This document shows positions 10,391 to 21,544 of a stretch of 64,000 nucleotides of DNA, one piece after another. The translations under genes and the position numbers were made by a program. Below the pieces are notes generated by a model. The model was not told where the DNA came from. It did no database searches and worked only from the letters and a program-made list of their open reading frames with translations. The stretch lies in assembly GCA_025769875.1 (NCBI GenBank), contig JAGFNK010000011.1, positions 124,001 to 188,000 of the forward strand, written 5' to 3'. Origin of the DNA: Russula earlei (Eukaryota; Basidiomycota; Agaricomycetes; Russulales; Russulaceae). The first letter of the stretch is position 1, and every line of letters begins with the position of its first letter.

Positions 10391-12535
10391 TTACTTTGAC
10401 CCAGGGTTTTTGTAACGCCTGAGTGCCCTATCCCGTGCCTCCTTATGATCGATTAATGGCCTCGGGTAACCCAGCTTATCAGCCAGCTTCGCCGGTGGGT
10501 TGTGTATTTCGGGTCCAAAAACCTTGCGAAGCTCGGGAACAAAGCTGCGGATGTAATCCCCACTAGGGTCTGCTTTCTCACTTTGTAGGTAAGGATTAAA
10601 GACGCGAAAATATGGTTGCGGGTCCGTGCCAGTGCTTGCGCTCCATTGCCAACCACCATTGTTTGAAGCGAGATCACCGTCTATGAACTGTTGCATGAAA
10701 TGCTGGGCGGCAGAGGAGGAAAGTGAGTTTTTTGTTTTCACTATGAGCTCGGAGTGACAACCCACTCTCTCGCCAAGACGCCAATCAATCATAAGATCCT
10801 TCGTCAGATACATTGCAGCAATCATACGCGCGCGATTGTGCATCCAGCCTGACGTGGCAGGGTTATGAGCCAGCCTTCACTGGTAGACGGAAACGAACCC
10901 ATGGTATTGGCCTGTCGGATCGCAGCGTCGACGATGGGAACTCCTGTACGACCTGATCTCCATGCCTCGAAATGTTCTGGATTCGACTCCCATTGGACGT
11001 TGGCGTATTTCTCCTGGAATGGACGCCCCATCGAGACGCGTGGGAAGGCAGCAAGCACATGCGTGTAGAAATCGCGCCACCCTGGAAGAACGTGAAGAAA
11101 GGCCGAGATGGATAGCCGAAGATGACCTACCAATTTCCTGCACCCACATTCCAACGCCAGAGTCTCGATTAGCTTGCACCTTCTTTACTCCTAGAAGGTC
11201 TAGCGTAGCACGAATGCATTCTCTGGCAGAGATTATGCCCGCAGCAAGATAAGGACTATTGGGAGAGCATTAACCAAGATGATAACGGTATGTTCCCTTG
11301 GTTACCTAAGACGACTTGTTGTATCCTTGTCCGCGCGGTCTCTATTCTCCTTGTAAAGGATCGCTCTGCTTTGTTTTTCAGAAATGTCTGCGGCTTCATC
11401 TAGAGGGTCAGCGATGCCCAAATGGGTGCCCCGAGACTTTGTGTGGAGAAATCGACGTAGCATCTGAGTTTCCGCGGATTTAATCTACAGCATCTTCGTT
11501 ATATGTGATGGCGTACCTCTCGCGCATTATCGGTTCCTGCGGGCCAGACGACAGCCATTTTGTCACCATCAGGACATTGGAAGCCCTCCACGTAAGAAGG
11601 AACCTCGCTGGCAAACAGTTTCTGGAAGACCGGACAACTCTTCACAGATGGAGGGTTTGCTTTCGGGGACGCTCCCTCTGCCAGAAAGTTGTCTGTGTCC
11701 GAATTTATCGTTGACAACCATTGACGTTGAAACGGAGAATAAACCTGGCGTTCTGGGTTTATTGGTGGCTTTCCCCGAACGGACAGGAACTTACGGTATA
11801 CGGTTTACCCTGCTTCGTAGAGAGCAAGCCCGGCTCAACAATGAGCTTGTCATGGACGAAACTAGGAAGAATCCCGTTGTCCTTTGCGAGTCTGCACACG
11901 TTGATATCACGACGGAGTTCGTCGACCTCGTATTCAATATTTGCAAACACCCGGATGGCATTCACTGATTGTAGAAACGAGATGACATATGAGGGCAGCG
12001 TTCTGCGCTGAGAATGAAGGGATACATGGAGGGGGATATTGAGCTTGGCAAGAGAATCCTAGGAAAAAAAAAGCTTCTAGTGTGCTCTGCGCTTGCAAGA
12101 AAGAGGCGAACTTTAAGAACAGAGAGATTTCGGAGGGTGAAATCGATCCGCCGAGGACTTCTGTCGTGAGCGACATAATCCTCTGGGCTCAAGACAAAGA
12201 AGACGATCAGTGGGACGTGATCCTTAATGGCGCTCGCAGAAGCTTGTGCGAGCGCACGGTTGTCACAGACTGGCGACAAATTTGAGAACACAAGGGATGG
12301 AGGGCAGGGTGCTCTCACTCCTCAGATCCTCCATTCTCATCCAATATGCCACCACATCCCCTTTCTCCGGAGGCTCTGTCAATCCATTTTCCAACATTTG
12401 GAGAAGTTCTCCCAAGGGGGGGCATGCGTCGGCCGCGGCAGCAGCCTCAGGCGATGCGACAAGAACGCTGAGCGAGGGTTCAAGGCGGGATCTCTTTGAA
12501 TGGGGCGGTTCGAGGGATAGAGCACGCTTTACCAT
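10391..12535 (-). CDS. PHR1: Class I CPD photolyase
   Basis: Nine exons (12535-12319, 12269-12112, 12058-11795, 11744-11517, 11463-11306, 11255-11131, 11081-10899, 10848-10766, 10702-10391) total 576 codons (575 aa). The N-terminal photolyase Rossmann domain shows YWMRMEDLR and DNRALAQAS. The FAD-binding C-terminal domain shows TSRLSPYLAAG, WRDFY, GVPIVDAAIRQ, MHNRARM and GGWQWSASTGTDPQPYFRVFNP, the last being the class I signature region. The enzyme uses blue light to split cyclobutane pyrimidine dimers; the basic N-terminal KRALSLEPPHSKRSR may direct it to nucleus or mitochondria. Two introns use GTTCG donors (12111 and 10898). Intron 8 (10765-10703) is 63 nt and stop-free. No broken motif is seen. 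A DASH-type cryptochrome is less likely. Confidence 0.95.
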
Positions 12536-12906
12536 GGTCGTCGTGAAAGAAAGAAAACGAAGGATTCCATCCCATCCTTGACCGTTCGCCGTTCGTTCAT
12601 CGCTCCACTCAAAAGGGGTAAGGGGTGACGATACTATATATGGTATGATCAGATTAGATTAGACAAAACAAAGGTTACATCATCCGATTCAAAAGCAGAT
12701 GCGAGGCTACATGACAATATCAACCAGCACCGGCACGAGTTGACGTACGGAGTTGAATCCGAATAGGGCTGGTAGAGTTGGTTTGGTTCAATTCAAGTTC
12801 ACATCCTCAATTCTGGGCCTGAAATAAGTCGTGATACACAGATCAGACTACTTGACAGGTCGATGTCCGCCGGAAGGATGACAACTTACGGACTTGGCCA
12901 GGCCTC
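12536..12906. other. Short intergenic, photolyase upstream region
   Basis: Lies between the photolyase start and the stop of the small duplicated-domain gene, both on the minus strand. It would contain the photolyase promoter and the 3' end of the neighbour. No gene is seen. Confidence 0.4.
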
Positions 12907-13378
12907 CTAGTAATTGGACGTGATGCTATATATGGTTGTGGCGACAGTACCCTTCTCGTACTGGACGGAAAAGATCGGGTTCCTCGCCAGGTCCTGGATA
13001 ATATATGTTCCAGGAACCGTAGTATAGAACCTATCCTCCCCGTTTGCTAAGTCACCCTGACCATTTGGAAAAACCACGATGACGGGGTAACCAGACCGAT
13101 TTTTAAAGGTGATCCTTCCCCCCTAACGGGAGTTAATCGACGGGCTGTCGAGCGTAGGCCATGAGACTTACGATGGCAATGCCAGAGATGTCAGTAGATT
13201 GAGAACCCTTAAAATTGTATGTGAAGGAAATAATCGGGTCCGGCCCGTCCTTGATAGCGTAATTTCCAATTTCCGTATAGGATCTGATATTCCCGTTTGC
13301 AAACGAGTCCTGCCAAGTATCCGGCAGGATCAAGGTGAGACCGCTACCAGAATGATTCTCGAAGGTGACGTCGGACAT
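12907..13378 (-). CDS. Small protein of two tandem beta-rich repeats
   Basis: Exons 13378-13172 and 13122-12907 with a 49-nt intron give 141 codons (140 aa). Each half is one copy of a roughly 65-70-residue repeat: VTFENHSGSGLTLILPDTW-F-ANG-Y---G-Y-I-D---PI-SF-Y in exon 1 and ITFKNRSGYPVIVVFPNGQ-LANG-FYTTVPG-Y-I-DL-NPIFSVQY in exon 2. The intron sits at the repeat boundary, so the gene looks like an exon-level duplication. Alternating hydrophobic residues suggest a small beta-sandwich. There is no signal peptide if the chosen ATG is right, so a cytosolic product is expected. I do not recognise the family; small fungal lectin-like or stress proteins have this general look but nothing here proves it. 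Confidence 0.75.
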
Positions 13379-13590
13379 CTGATATGAAGTTGGGGATGCT
13401 ACGACCGGAGAAGGCAACCTGGACAAAGACGGGATTGAACCCAAGGTAAGGTGAGGAAAAGGCTGACTGGTAGGTTGATCTGCACAGCTCTTTATAAGCA
13501 CATCAGTGACACATCTCCATTCCGGTCATACATGAACACGTGACCGCGATCACACGCTTGTCTGATCTTGAGATCTTGAGATCTGTAGCC

Positions 13591-15886
13591 ATGTTATGGT
13601 CCTCCCGTCTCACCCTCCTCTTCGGAGCCTGGCAATCTCACACCCGTCCCCGTGTGCAGCTCGGAGACACGACCATTATAGGATCTAGTCTTCAACCCTC
13701 TCGCCTCGAATTCTTTGGAGGTTGTCATTCTCTCTTTATCGGCGGTCTCTTTTCTCACACCTTGCTCTCAGGCATCCCTTTTGCTGAGCCTCCAGTGGCC
13801 AACCTTCGGTTCTCTCCCCCTCGGCTCAAGCACTCCCTTTCTCCACTCCGATCATTTAATGCTCGTAGCTATGGTCTCCCATGCTTACAACCAGTATGCA
13901 CCTCTTATTTCTCCTCTCTCCGAGCGCCAAACTCCTCTTTACAGTATTCAGAGGGGGATATGTCAGAAAACTGTCTTACCCTCAACGTATTCAGACCAAA
14001 CCGTATGGACAAACATTCTTCTCTGCCAGTCATGGTCTGGATCTATGGAGGCGGATTTTATAGTTCGTGGGGGATTGGATGTCTCTAGATCTTTGTGGAC
14101 TTACCTATTGCAGGCGGTGCTTCTTCCCTCTATGATGGAACTCCTCTAGTCGAACAATCAATGGCTCGTGTACGCATCTCATCATAATCTGAACAATTCT
14201 CTTAGGGACAGACATTTTTTATAGGGAACCCCAATCATCTTTGTTTCCCTGAACTACCGCCTTGGACCACTCGGCTTCCCTCAAGGGCCCGAGGCAGTTG
14301 AGCGAGGTGCTCTCAATCTCGGCTTGTACGACCAATGGACCGCCCTTGAATGGGTACAGAAAAACATTGCATCTTTTGGCGGAGACCCACTCAAGGTTTG
14401 TCCATTTGACATTGCCGTCCACAACGGTATCTCAGCCACCATGAAAGGTTACTGTTTTTGGAGAGAGTGCAGGAGCATTGTCCGTGTCTTATCATTACCT
14501 CAACGAAAATTTTTGTACTGTTGCCCGAGCGGCTGTACGTATCTGTTTACTGTATAGTTCCTCATTCGATGATGCAACATCTTGCAGATCTTCCAATCTG
14601 GGATGGGGTCTACCCTTCCTGTCTTTGATGCTTACCGCGGAACACCTTCGTGGACACTCTTTGTAAACAACACACAATCTTGCATCACAGCCTCACCAAA
14701 CGACGCGTTCTCTTGTCTCATGTCTGCCAATTCAACTGATCTCCGTACTGCCATGAATGCCGCAATGGCCCTTGAATTATTCCCCTTCCGCCCCGTCCTT
14801 GATGGCCTAGACGGCATTCTCAGTGATCACCCTGCGAGGCGACTATCCTACGGGGCAGGTGGACAAATTCCATTTATGACTGGCACGACTCTCGACGAAG
14901 GTGTGTTTCTTACCTGTTGATGGTGGCATGCTCATACCAGTACAGGCACGGCCTTCATCCCGAAGGACTTCCAAAGAAGAGACATTTCCGTTTGGCTGAA
15001 CGCAAACTTTACTCCATCTCCACTTGGTCGTGGTGCTCTGAAGGCCGGGATACAGAAAGTAACGTCGCTCTATTCCGAAGACCCCTAGCGCTGGTTCACC
15101 ATTTGGTACCGGAAACGAAACCTTTGGCACCGGGTCGGGGTACAAGCGGGCATCCGCAATTTGTATGGCATCTTACACGCCTTGAATGACTTTGTGCTGA
15201 TGTCGTTGCTGGCTAGATGGGGACGTACTCTTCCAGGCCCCGCGCCGCTTTTGGAGCCAAACGGCTCGTGCACCATCCTTTGCTTACATTTCACAGGCTC
15301 CCCACTAAGTGCCGACCCAGCACTCGGAGTATATCATGCCAGCGACTTGGCTTATCTCTTTACAGACGTGGCCAAGGACGGGTCCGAAACTGCATGGCTG
15401 AGTCGTGCTATGCTGGACTACTGGATCTCGTTCGCAGTTTCGTTGACTCCGAATGATGGCAAGGGGACGAATAGTATGTTCCGATACGCTTCAAGAGATG
15501 ACCTCCCCTGATCAGGGCCTTCAGGACCTCATTGGGAGATGTACGAGGAAACCAAGGTAAGGCTTAATGCCGCCGTGATCAAGGAAATGCTCGATTCTGG
15601 TATAGCGAATACTGGAGCTGAACAGCAACAGCACGCGGTTGATTCCCGATACGTACCGAAGCCTGGCTATGGATACCACGATCAAAATGAGCGATTTATT
15701 GTCTTGGTGACCAAAGCTAGCATCACCGCCACGTGGCAGACTTTTTGGTGTTCCCTTCCTTCTCACAGACCTTCACGCAGACACGGATACGGTCTACACA
15801 GTCACCCACGTATGCCTGTTCATTGTTCCTCCCATGCCCATGTCCAGATGAGCCGCGAACAGGGGTTTGGGCTCGATAGGATTTGA
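13591..15886 (+). CDS. Type-B carboxylesterase/lipase with two frame disruptions
   Basis: Exons 13591-13720, 13772-13893, 13945-14062, 14114-14169, 14225-14395, 14448-14534, 14588-14900 and 14946 onward encode an alpha/beta hydrolase. Motifs seen: [33 protein letters not shown] (oxyanion hole), [15 protein letters not shown] (nucleophile Ser), TGTTLDEG (acid) and [12 protein letters not shown] (base His). The enzyme would hydrolyse carboxylic esters. A signal peptide is not clear. The frame breaks twice: at about 15085-15089, where a CCCC run must lose one base to keep [17 protein letters not shown], and at about 15288-15294, where one base is missing before [13 protein letters not shown]. 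The last exon after an intron at 15476-15523 starts [12 protein letters not shown]; the true end is uncertain, and the end given is the first in-frame stop. It is a recent pseudogene or a sequence with two base errors. Confidence 0.75.
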
Positions 15887-16000
15887 CGTTCGTGAACAAT
15901 ACTTCGTCGTTTTTTTCTTCCCCCTGTCCTCTTTTTGTAATAGACGCCCTGAGCGCCCTTTCCGTTCCCTGTACAAGCTGAGCACGGCGAGCGAGGAATA

Positions 16001-16330
16001 TTGGGAACCGAAGCGCATCGTGCGACCCAAGGGCTTACCCGAGTGAGGTGTCACACCGGAGCAGCGGCCCAGTGCAACCAGAATGTGGACGGCACCACAA
16101 ATACTAATGGCTTGATTAGATATAGCACCATCCAGAGACTTCGCATTAAAGCAACAGGAGGAACACACGACGAGCAAGCAGAATTCCTTGTTACTAACAT
16201 AGGAGACCATGATATTATCCTAGGCACTGACTGGCTAAGACACCATAACCCGGACATTAATTGGACCAACGACACTATCACATTGCAAAACTGCCCAGCA
16301 ACATGTGTAATGACACAACCCTCCATGTAG
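16001..16330 (+). mobile_element. Gypsy-type retroelement protease fragment
   Basis: A 109-codon frame contains EFLVTNIGDHDIILGTDWLRHHNPDINW, the C-terminal half of a Gypsy (Ty3) aspartic protease, where ILGTDWL follows the catalytic region. Upstream (D-S/T-G) and downstream reverse transcriptase are absent, so it is a remnant. It lies directly 5' of the Pro/Ala/Ser low-complexity block. Confidence 0.75.
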
Positions 16331-16439
16331 AACGAAGGAGGGCTCTCTCGCGATTCTGATTCTGGCCGCTCACGCGTCCATTCCAACCCCTTGGCCTGAC
16401 CTGCTGTACCACGAGGTGTCGTCTTCCATGTTTGCGTAC

Positions 16440-17960
16440 CTACCCCGGCTGAGCTAGTGGTAGCCCCTGCCGCCGTCGCCGTCGCCCCAGCTTCGTCCTC
16501 CGCCGCAGCCACCGTCCCCATGTCACCAGCTTCCGCCGCCATCTCTCCGTCGCCCGCAGTCGTCATTGCCGCCAACTCAGTCTCGTCCCCCTCCGTCATC
16601 GCTTCGCCTGCCCCAATGGCCTCAGCCTCAGCCTCAGCCTCTCCAGCCGCCGTCTCTACTTCGCCCACCAACGCCACCACGTCTATGCCCATCGCCATCG
16701 CCCCTGTGTCCTCAGTCCTGCCCGCCTCGGCCGTAGCTTCAGCCCTTGCGCCCTCAGTGGCATGCGCCCTCAGTGGCACCATCACTCGCCGTCCCTGCAG
16801 TAGCCCCCAGTGTCCCCCATAGTCACCGCAGCCTCATCGCCTACCGCACCCATCGGCCGCTTCAGCTCCACCAGCCATCGTCTCTGTATCGCCCGCCGCC
16901 CCAGCCTCAGCCTCTCAGCCTCCGCAGTCCCAGTTCCGCCCACCGTAAGCTCAGCCGCCGCATCGCCTATCGCCACCGTCCCCGTCTCTGCCCAGCCAGC
17001 TCCCGCGCCCTTAGTGTCGCCTGCCGTGGCCACTGACTTAGCTCCACGCATGACCGCCGTCTTCCGCCGTGCCTTCCGCCGTCTCCTCTCCAGCAGCCCT
17101 CTCAGTCTCATCATCAGCGCCAGTAGCCACCATCATAGCATCGTCCGCCGTCGTTTCAGCCCCCTCCGTCACCCCCATCTTGCGTCTTGTGGTCCCCGTC
17201 TCGACTCCTGCCGACCTAATAGACTCTGCTGCCCCTGTCGTCTCTGCCGCGTTAGCCCCCACCGCTCTGTCCCCACCGTCTGCCGTCACCCCTGCATGGC
17301 CCACTGCCGTCTCCCCTCTGTCCGTCGCGCCCTCCGTCGTCGCCTCCATACGCCTCCATCGTCACACCAGTTTCGTTCGCCTCCAGCCTCCTTGGTCTCA
17401 CCCACAGCCTCACCGCCATCCGCCGCCACCATTTTAGATTCGCCCGACACCAGCACCCCCTCAAAAGACCAAGAAGGCCCCGAACCCGAACACGAATTTA
17501 GCCGCCATGCCGCCGCCGTAGGAGAAGCCGCCGCCGACGCCAACATCACGCCGCACACCACCTCCCACATCGCCTCCCTGTCCACTCGCGCGTCACTGCC
17601 CACGTCTGCTGCCGCCACCTGCAGTGGAGACGACCCCGACACCATCCGCCGCAAGACGACAAACTCCACCCCCTGCGCAAACCACCTCACACATCCTCCA
17701 CCTCCACCTCCACCGCCATCTCACCACTGCCTTCGTTTTCGTCTCCATCGCCTCCGCCTCCCATGACCCTCACCCTCCGTCGCCTTATCTGTTGCCACTC
17801 GCCACCACCCTCGCTCTCGCCGCCCCATCGCCTCACCCAACCACGCCTCCACTAGCAGCCACAGCAACACTGCCCGCCATCACCATCGCCGATGCCTCCG
17901 CCACTACCAACGCCGCGCCACAAGCAACAACCACCGCCGCGACATTTCGGATGCCCAAGG
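16440..17960 (+). repeat. Low-complexity Pro/Ala/Ser/Val coding-like block 1
   Basis: About 1.5 kb of CC/GCC/TC-rich sequence open in several frames on both strands. In one plus frame it reads as short degenerate Ala-Pro-Val-Ser phrases with P[AV][AV]S spacing. No domain is seen. It follows the Gypsy protease fragment and precedes a hairpin and LTR-like sequence, so it is probably a decayed part of that element or a simple-sequence expansion. Two similar blocks lie at about 20140-21270 and 21545-21990. Confidence 0.55.
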
Positions 17961-17973
17961 TTCAAAAATGCTC

Positions 17974-18104
17974 GCATTCAGACGCTTGACTGAGGGTGGT
18001 CAAAATTTCAACCCCCCCGGGAGATGTAAGGTGAATCACGGCCTCCTTACACCTCCCAGGGGCTTAAAATTTTGACCGTCCTCGGTCAAGCGTCCGAATG
18101 TGAG
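17974..18104. repeat. Imperfect inverted repeat (hairpin)
   Basis: Arm 1 (about 17974-18030, core gacgcttgactgagggtggt) pairs with arm 2 (about 18047-18104, core accgtcctcggtcaagcgtc) across a short AT/GC spacer. Roughly 60 bp pair at about 85 percent identity. A single related arm occurs near 21265-21325 (gtttgactggggacagtcaa), so this is a dispersed motif. Confidence 0.7.
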
Positions 18105-18111
18105 ACTCTTT

Positions 18112-18520
18112 CGTGTCTGCTGGTCACGGAATCATGTGCGCAACCGGGACGGACAAACGCGACGTGACCTTCATTCATTTCATTCTTCGCCACCGACCGC
18201 ATGCCCACGCTGCCACCTCGCACCCGACGTCAAGACCTCGACCGCATCGCCCACCACTCACCACTCACCGCGCGCGCACGCCACGCCCCGGCTCACGCGA
18301 CGCGTTTGCGTCTCAAGCCTTTCACCAGGTCTCGACCGCCTCGCCCGGTCCCGATCCTCTGATTCCCTTTCACCATTCCATTTCCTTTCATTATCTTCTA
18401 CTCTTTGTACTTCCCCCATGTATATAAAAACCTTAGCTACTCTGTAGTAGAGAAGGGAGAATAATAAGATCCCCTTTCCTTTGACATCTGCCTCTGCTCA
18501 AATGAAGAACCTTGAACGAC
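18112..18520 (+). mobile_element. Candidate solo LTR remnant
   Basis: GC-rich start (ctggtcacggaatcatgtgc), then a TATATAAAA box at about 18420 followed by a GAGAAGGGAG/AATAATAAG stretch, a layout usual for Gypsy LTR promoters. A weakly similar start (ctggccacggaattcgc) occurs at about 21333. I could not define both ends or a target duplication, so the limits are approximate. Confidence 0.4.
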
Positions 18521-18572
18521 CGCGCGTGTGATACCGGCTGCTCTTTCCCCTTCTTTCTCTCACCTCTGGTTC

Positions 18573-19583
18573 TTAAAGGTCAAAATCGTCGTCGTCGTCG
18601 TCCTTGCCTAGAAGAGTTCCGTGGGCTACCACAGCCCGTGCGTTGTTGACAATAGGCAAGTGGGGATCCTTTTGAATGACACCTTGCATCCATATGAGTC
18701 ATGTACTTGGATAACACGAGATATCGAACCTGTATGCAGCAGCCGGAGCTCCAGTGTGGCGGTGCTGAAACTGTCTACATTTCCAAGTTCTTCAAAGCCG
18801 ATGATTCTGCTTGACAAGTCAAAAAGGAAACAAAGTGTTGCTGGCCATGGTACATGCCTATCTTTTGAAGTGCCCTTCACAAAACATATGACACAAGGCA
18901 ACACTTTGATCCCCAGTTTCTCCACAAGGAAAGGCACATTTTCGACGAAGACACGCAAGAACTTTGTGTTGAAATACTTTGGGGCAAGAGCCTAATGACG
19001 TGATCAGAGTCGCGTCAACTGGTGGCCAAGAAAACCTTACCGCAAGGTGGTTATCCATGATTGCACAGCGGCGAAATTTGCTGTGGTAAAAATGGATAAT
19101 GCAAAGCGGCTCAGACCTACATATGAAGATCGTCACCCGGTGATCTGCAGAGCAACGGGAGAGGGAACTTACGCACTCGTCCGGATGACCTCCTTCTCGT
19201 CGGTCAACTCGGTATATTTTCCGTGCATGTCCTCCCGCATCTGTTTCAAGCGTGTCATCCTGCGCGTGACAAGATACGAGCCTGGTCGGTTATCGTCGCG
19301 TTGAGGAAAGAAAGATAAAACGTACTCGCGTTGTAGCTCCTTGAGGCCCTGTTCTCGGAGGGGTCCGTCGTCGTTCTCGATTTCCGCCTCCAGCTCCGCG
19401 AACAGCTCGTCCTCATCGAATGCATCTGGGTCAGAGCAGGGGGTGGATGAAGAAGATGCGAGGAGCTGAGCGGTAAGTTTGGCAACCTTCGCGTTTTGAA
19501 AGCGTAAACTATCAAGAGTAAGATCCTGATGTGGGGAACATAAACATGATGGCTTACGAGGTGCTGTCGTTAAACGTTGACAT
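18573..19583 (-). CDS. PLP1: Phosducin-like thioredoxin-fold protein (PLP1/TXNDC9)
   Basis: Seven exons (19583-19558, 19508-19326, 19259-19173, 19116-19041, 18991-18858, 18806-18730, 18682-18573) total 231 codons (230 aa). An acidic coiled N-terminus (DEDELFAELEAEIE) is followed by REQGLKELQREMTRLKQM and a thioredoxin fold with IIHFYHSKFRRCAIMDNHL, LAPKYFNTKFLRVFVENVPF, KLGIKVLPCVICF and GFEELGN. The usual redox CxxC is absent, as in the family. The C-terminus is a poly-Asp tail ending DFDL. The protein should act as a cofactor of the CCT chaperonin in actin/tubulin folding in the cytosol. The intron at 18857-18807 is GC-AG (donor GCATGT), 51 nt and stop-free. Another intron starts GTTCGA (18729). 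It is divergent from a weak plus-strand gene at 19743. Confidence 0.93.
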
Positions 19584-19742
19584 GATAGCCGGGTGGAAGA
19601 GAGAACGACCAAATGCAATTCACCGAGACAAACAATTGTAATGTGGGTACGTTGTTGATCGTTTCTTCAGCCATTCCCGCCGGGCCATAATGGCGGACAG
19701 ACGTTCGCGTCGACGTTGCTGATCTCATTTTCGTGCGCGCCG

Positions 19743-20096
19743 ATGCTCAAGCAGCACATCCTTCACACCCTGTCCATGACCAATGAGGAGCTCGCCTCGC
19801 TCGAGCTGATCATCGCGCAGGCTTGGGACCAGTGGGGTCACCAGGTACGTCCTCCGCCACGCCATACGTGTGCGCACGACCCGTCAAATCCTCACCTCCC
19901 CCCCCCCCGGCCTCTGCAGCGTCGGCTACACTATGCTCAACAAGCACAAGCCGCTGCGGGCGCAGGCAAACCTCCCGACGGTCAACCGCTTGGGGAGGTG
20001 GCCCCTCCCCCGCCGCCCCACACGTACGCAGCCACGGTCGAGTTGGGCGACGCACAGACGACAGCACAGCCCTTCCTTCCCCCCGCCGGATCCTAA
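19743..20096 (+). CDS. Hypothetical small protein, divergent from PLP1
   Basis: Starts MLKQHILHTLSMTNEELASLELIIAQAWDQWGHQ, an amphipathic helical stretch with convincing codon bias, 160 bp from the PLP1 start. A GTACGT donor at about 19856 and CTCTGCAG at about 19918 make an intron; the joined reading is RRLHYAQQAQAAAGAGK and then a Pro/Ala-rich tail ending at 20096. The family is not recognised, and downstream exons may have been lost in the low-complexity block that follows. Confidence 0.35.
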   Translation: MLKQHILHTLSMTNEELASLELIIAQAWDQWGHQVRPPPRHTCAHDPSNPHLPPPRPLQRRLHYAQQAQAAAGAGKPPDGQPLGEVAPPPPPHTYAATVELGDAQTTAQPFLPPAGS

Positions 20097-20139
20097 CCAA
20101 CATTCGACGCCGCAAGCAAACGATTTCCGCGCACGCTTT

Positions 20140-21400
20140 CATCGCTCGCTCGTCGCGCCGTCCCTTTGCCTCATGTTTCTTTGCGCACCGTTCCGATGTC
20201 ACTACCGGAGTCTCATCCCCGCTAGCAATTGTCTCACCTCAAGCTGCCTCGGTTCCAGCTTTGCCCGCCACCCTGCCACCTCACTTTCTGCCGTTTCAGC
20301 CTTGCCCCCCACTACCTTAGCTTCGCCCTCTCCAGTCACAGTCTTGCCGACCGCTGCCGCCTCCTTGTTGCTCGCTGTCGCCGTCTCAGCCCCCATTCCA
20401 TAGTCGCCCCCACATCGTTGGCGCCTTCCTCAATCGTCGTACCTGCTCCGTCTTCGACCTCCTCTGCTCCATATCCAGTCACCTCAGGTTCAGCCTCACT
20501 CACCGCTGTCGCCCCATCTCCGTTCCCCGGTCCCGTCTTTGTCTCGGTCTCACCCTCACCCACCGTCTAAGCGCCAGCCGCCACCGTGGTTCTAGTTTCA
20601 CGCGACACCAGCATCGCAACACCGTTGCCGTCCAAGGAGATCAAGAAGGTCCAGATTCGAGCCAAGCCAGGCGCCGCCGCAGAGGAGCAGACGCTGCCAC
20701 CACACCGCCAACCAAGGAGACGCCGCTGATGCCTGCAGCACGCCGCACGCGACGTTTCACGTCGTCTCCCCTTCCACTCGCATGCCATCGCCACCTGCAG
20801 TGGAGGAGGCCCCTTCATGGCTATCGCAAGGCGCTGGCACTAGCAACGCACAAGCCGGCCCTGCCGCCAACCACACCCTCCACCTCCGTCGACAATGCTG
20901 CCTTCCGCAGAGCTCACCACTCAATGCGACAACAGCCAATGGTGCGCCGGCGACAGCAGCAGCAGCTGCTATGCGTTGCACCACCACGAGGCACGATGAC
21001 AGAGTGGAGCACGCACATGTGCACACCCTGCCTCTCTCCACTCCTGGCTGGTCAACGCTCACGCCACCCAGTCCTGCCTCCTTGCCACACACACCAGCAT
21101 ACGATGACCTTGAGCGCTCCATCATCCCCCTGTTTGTGGCCAGCAGTTCAAGCCTGCTCGCTCTGTCAGTCCCAAGCTCACTTTCTTCTTGCACGACGGA
21201 GGACCTCAGGACAACTGCAGCTACGACGACACCACACAGGCATACGGCTGAAAGCTCCACTCTCGACAGTTTGACTGGGGACAGTCAAAATTTCATGCCC
21301 CTGGGCAGGAGATGTATAGTGGATTGTGGCTGGCCACGGAATTCGCTTACATGGGCACATCATCCCCCCCATCGTGCGTCCTGTCACCTCCAGGTTGCCC
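20140..21400 (+). repeat. Low-complexity Pro/Ala/Ser block 2 with hairpin-arm and LTR-like motif
   Basis: The same composition as block 1 (runs of Ala-Pro-Ser-Val codons, open in several frames), ending at 21265-21325 with a copy of the hairpin arm found at 17974 and then a sequence resembling the LTR-like start at 18120. The order block, arm, LTR-like end is shared with block 1, which suggests two decayed copies of one element. Confidence 0.5.
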
Positions 21401-21544
21401 TCGCGTCACCTCCCTCACGTAACCTTTTCGCGTGCCAACTTGGATGCAACCGGGAGAAGCGGTCGGATGGGTACGGGTCCAGGAAGAGATATGGGCACAC
21501 GTGGAATCTTGGTTGAAGTTTGCGGTGAGCATAGAGTTGGTGCG

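Noticed and set aside
16051..16785. Ala/Glu-rich minus-strand ORF
   Set aside because: It is the reverse reading of the CC/GCC-rich block, with no domain or start context. Length alone is explained by base composition.
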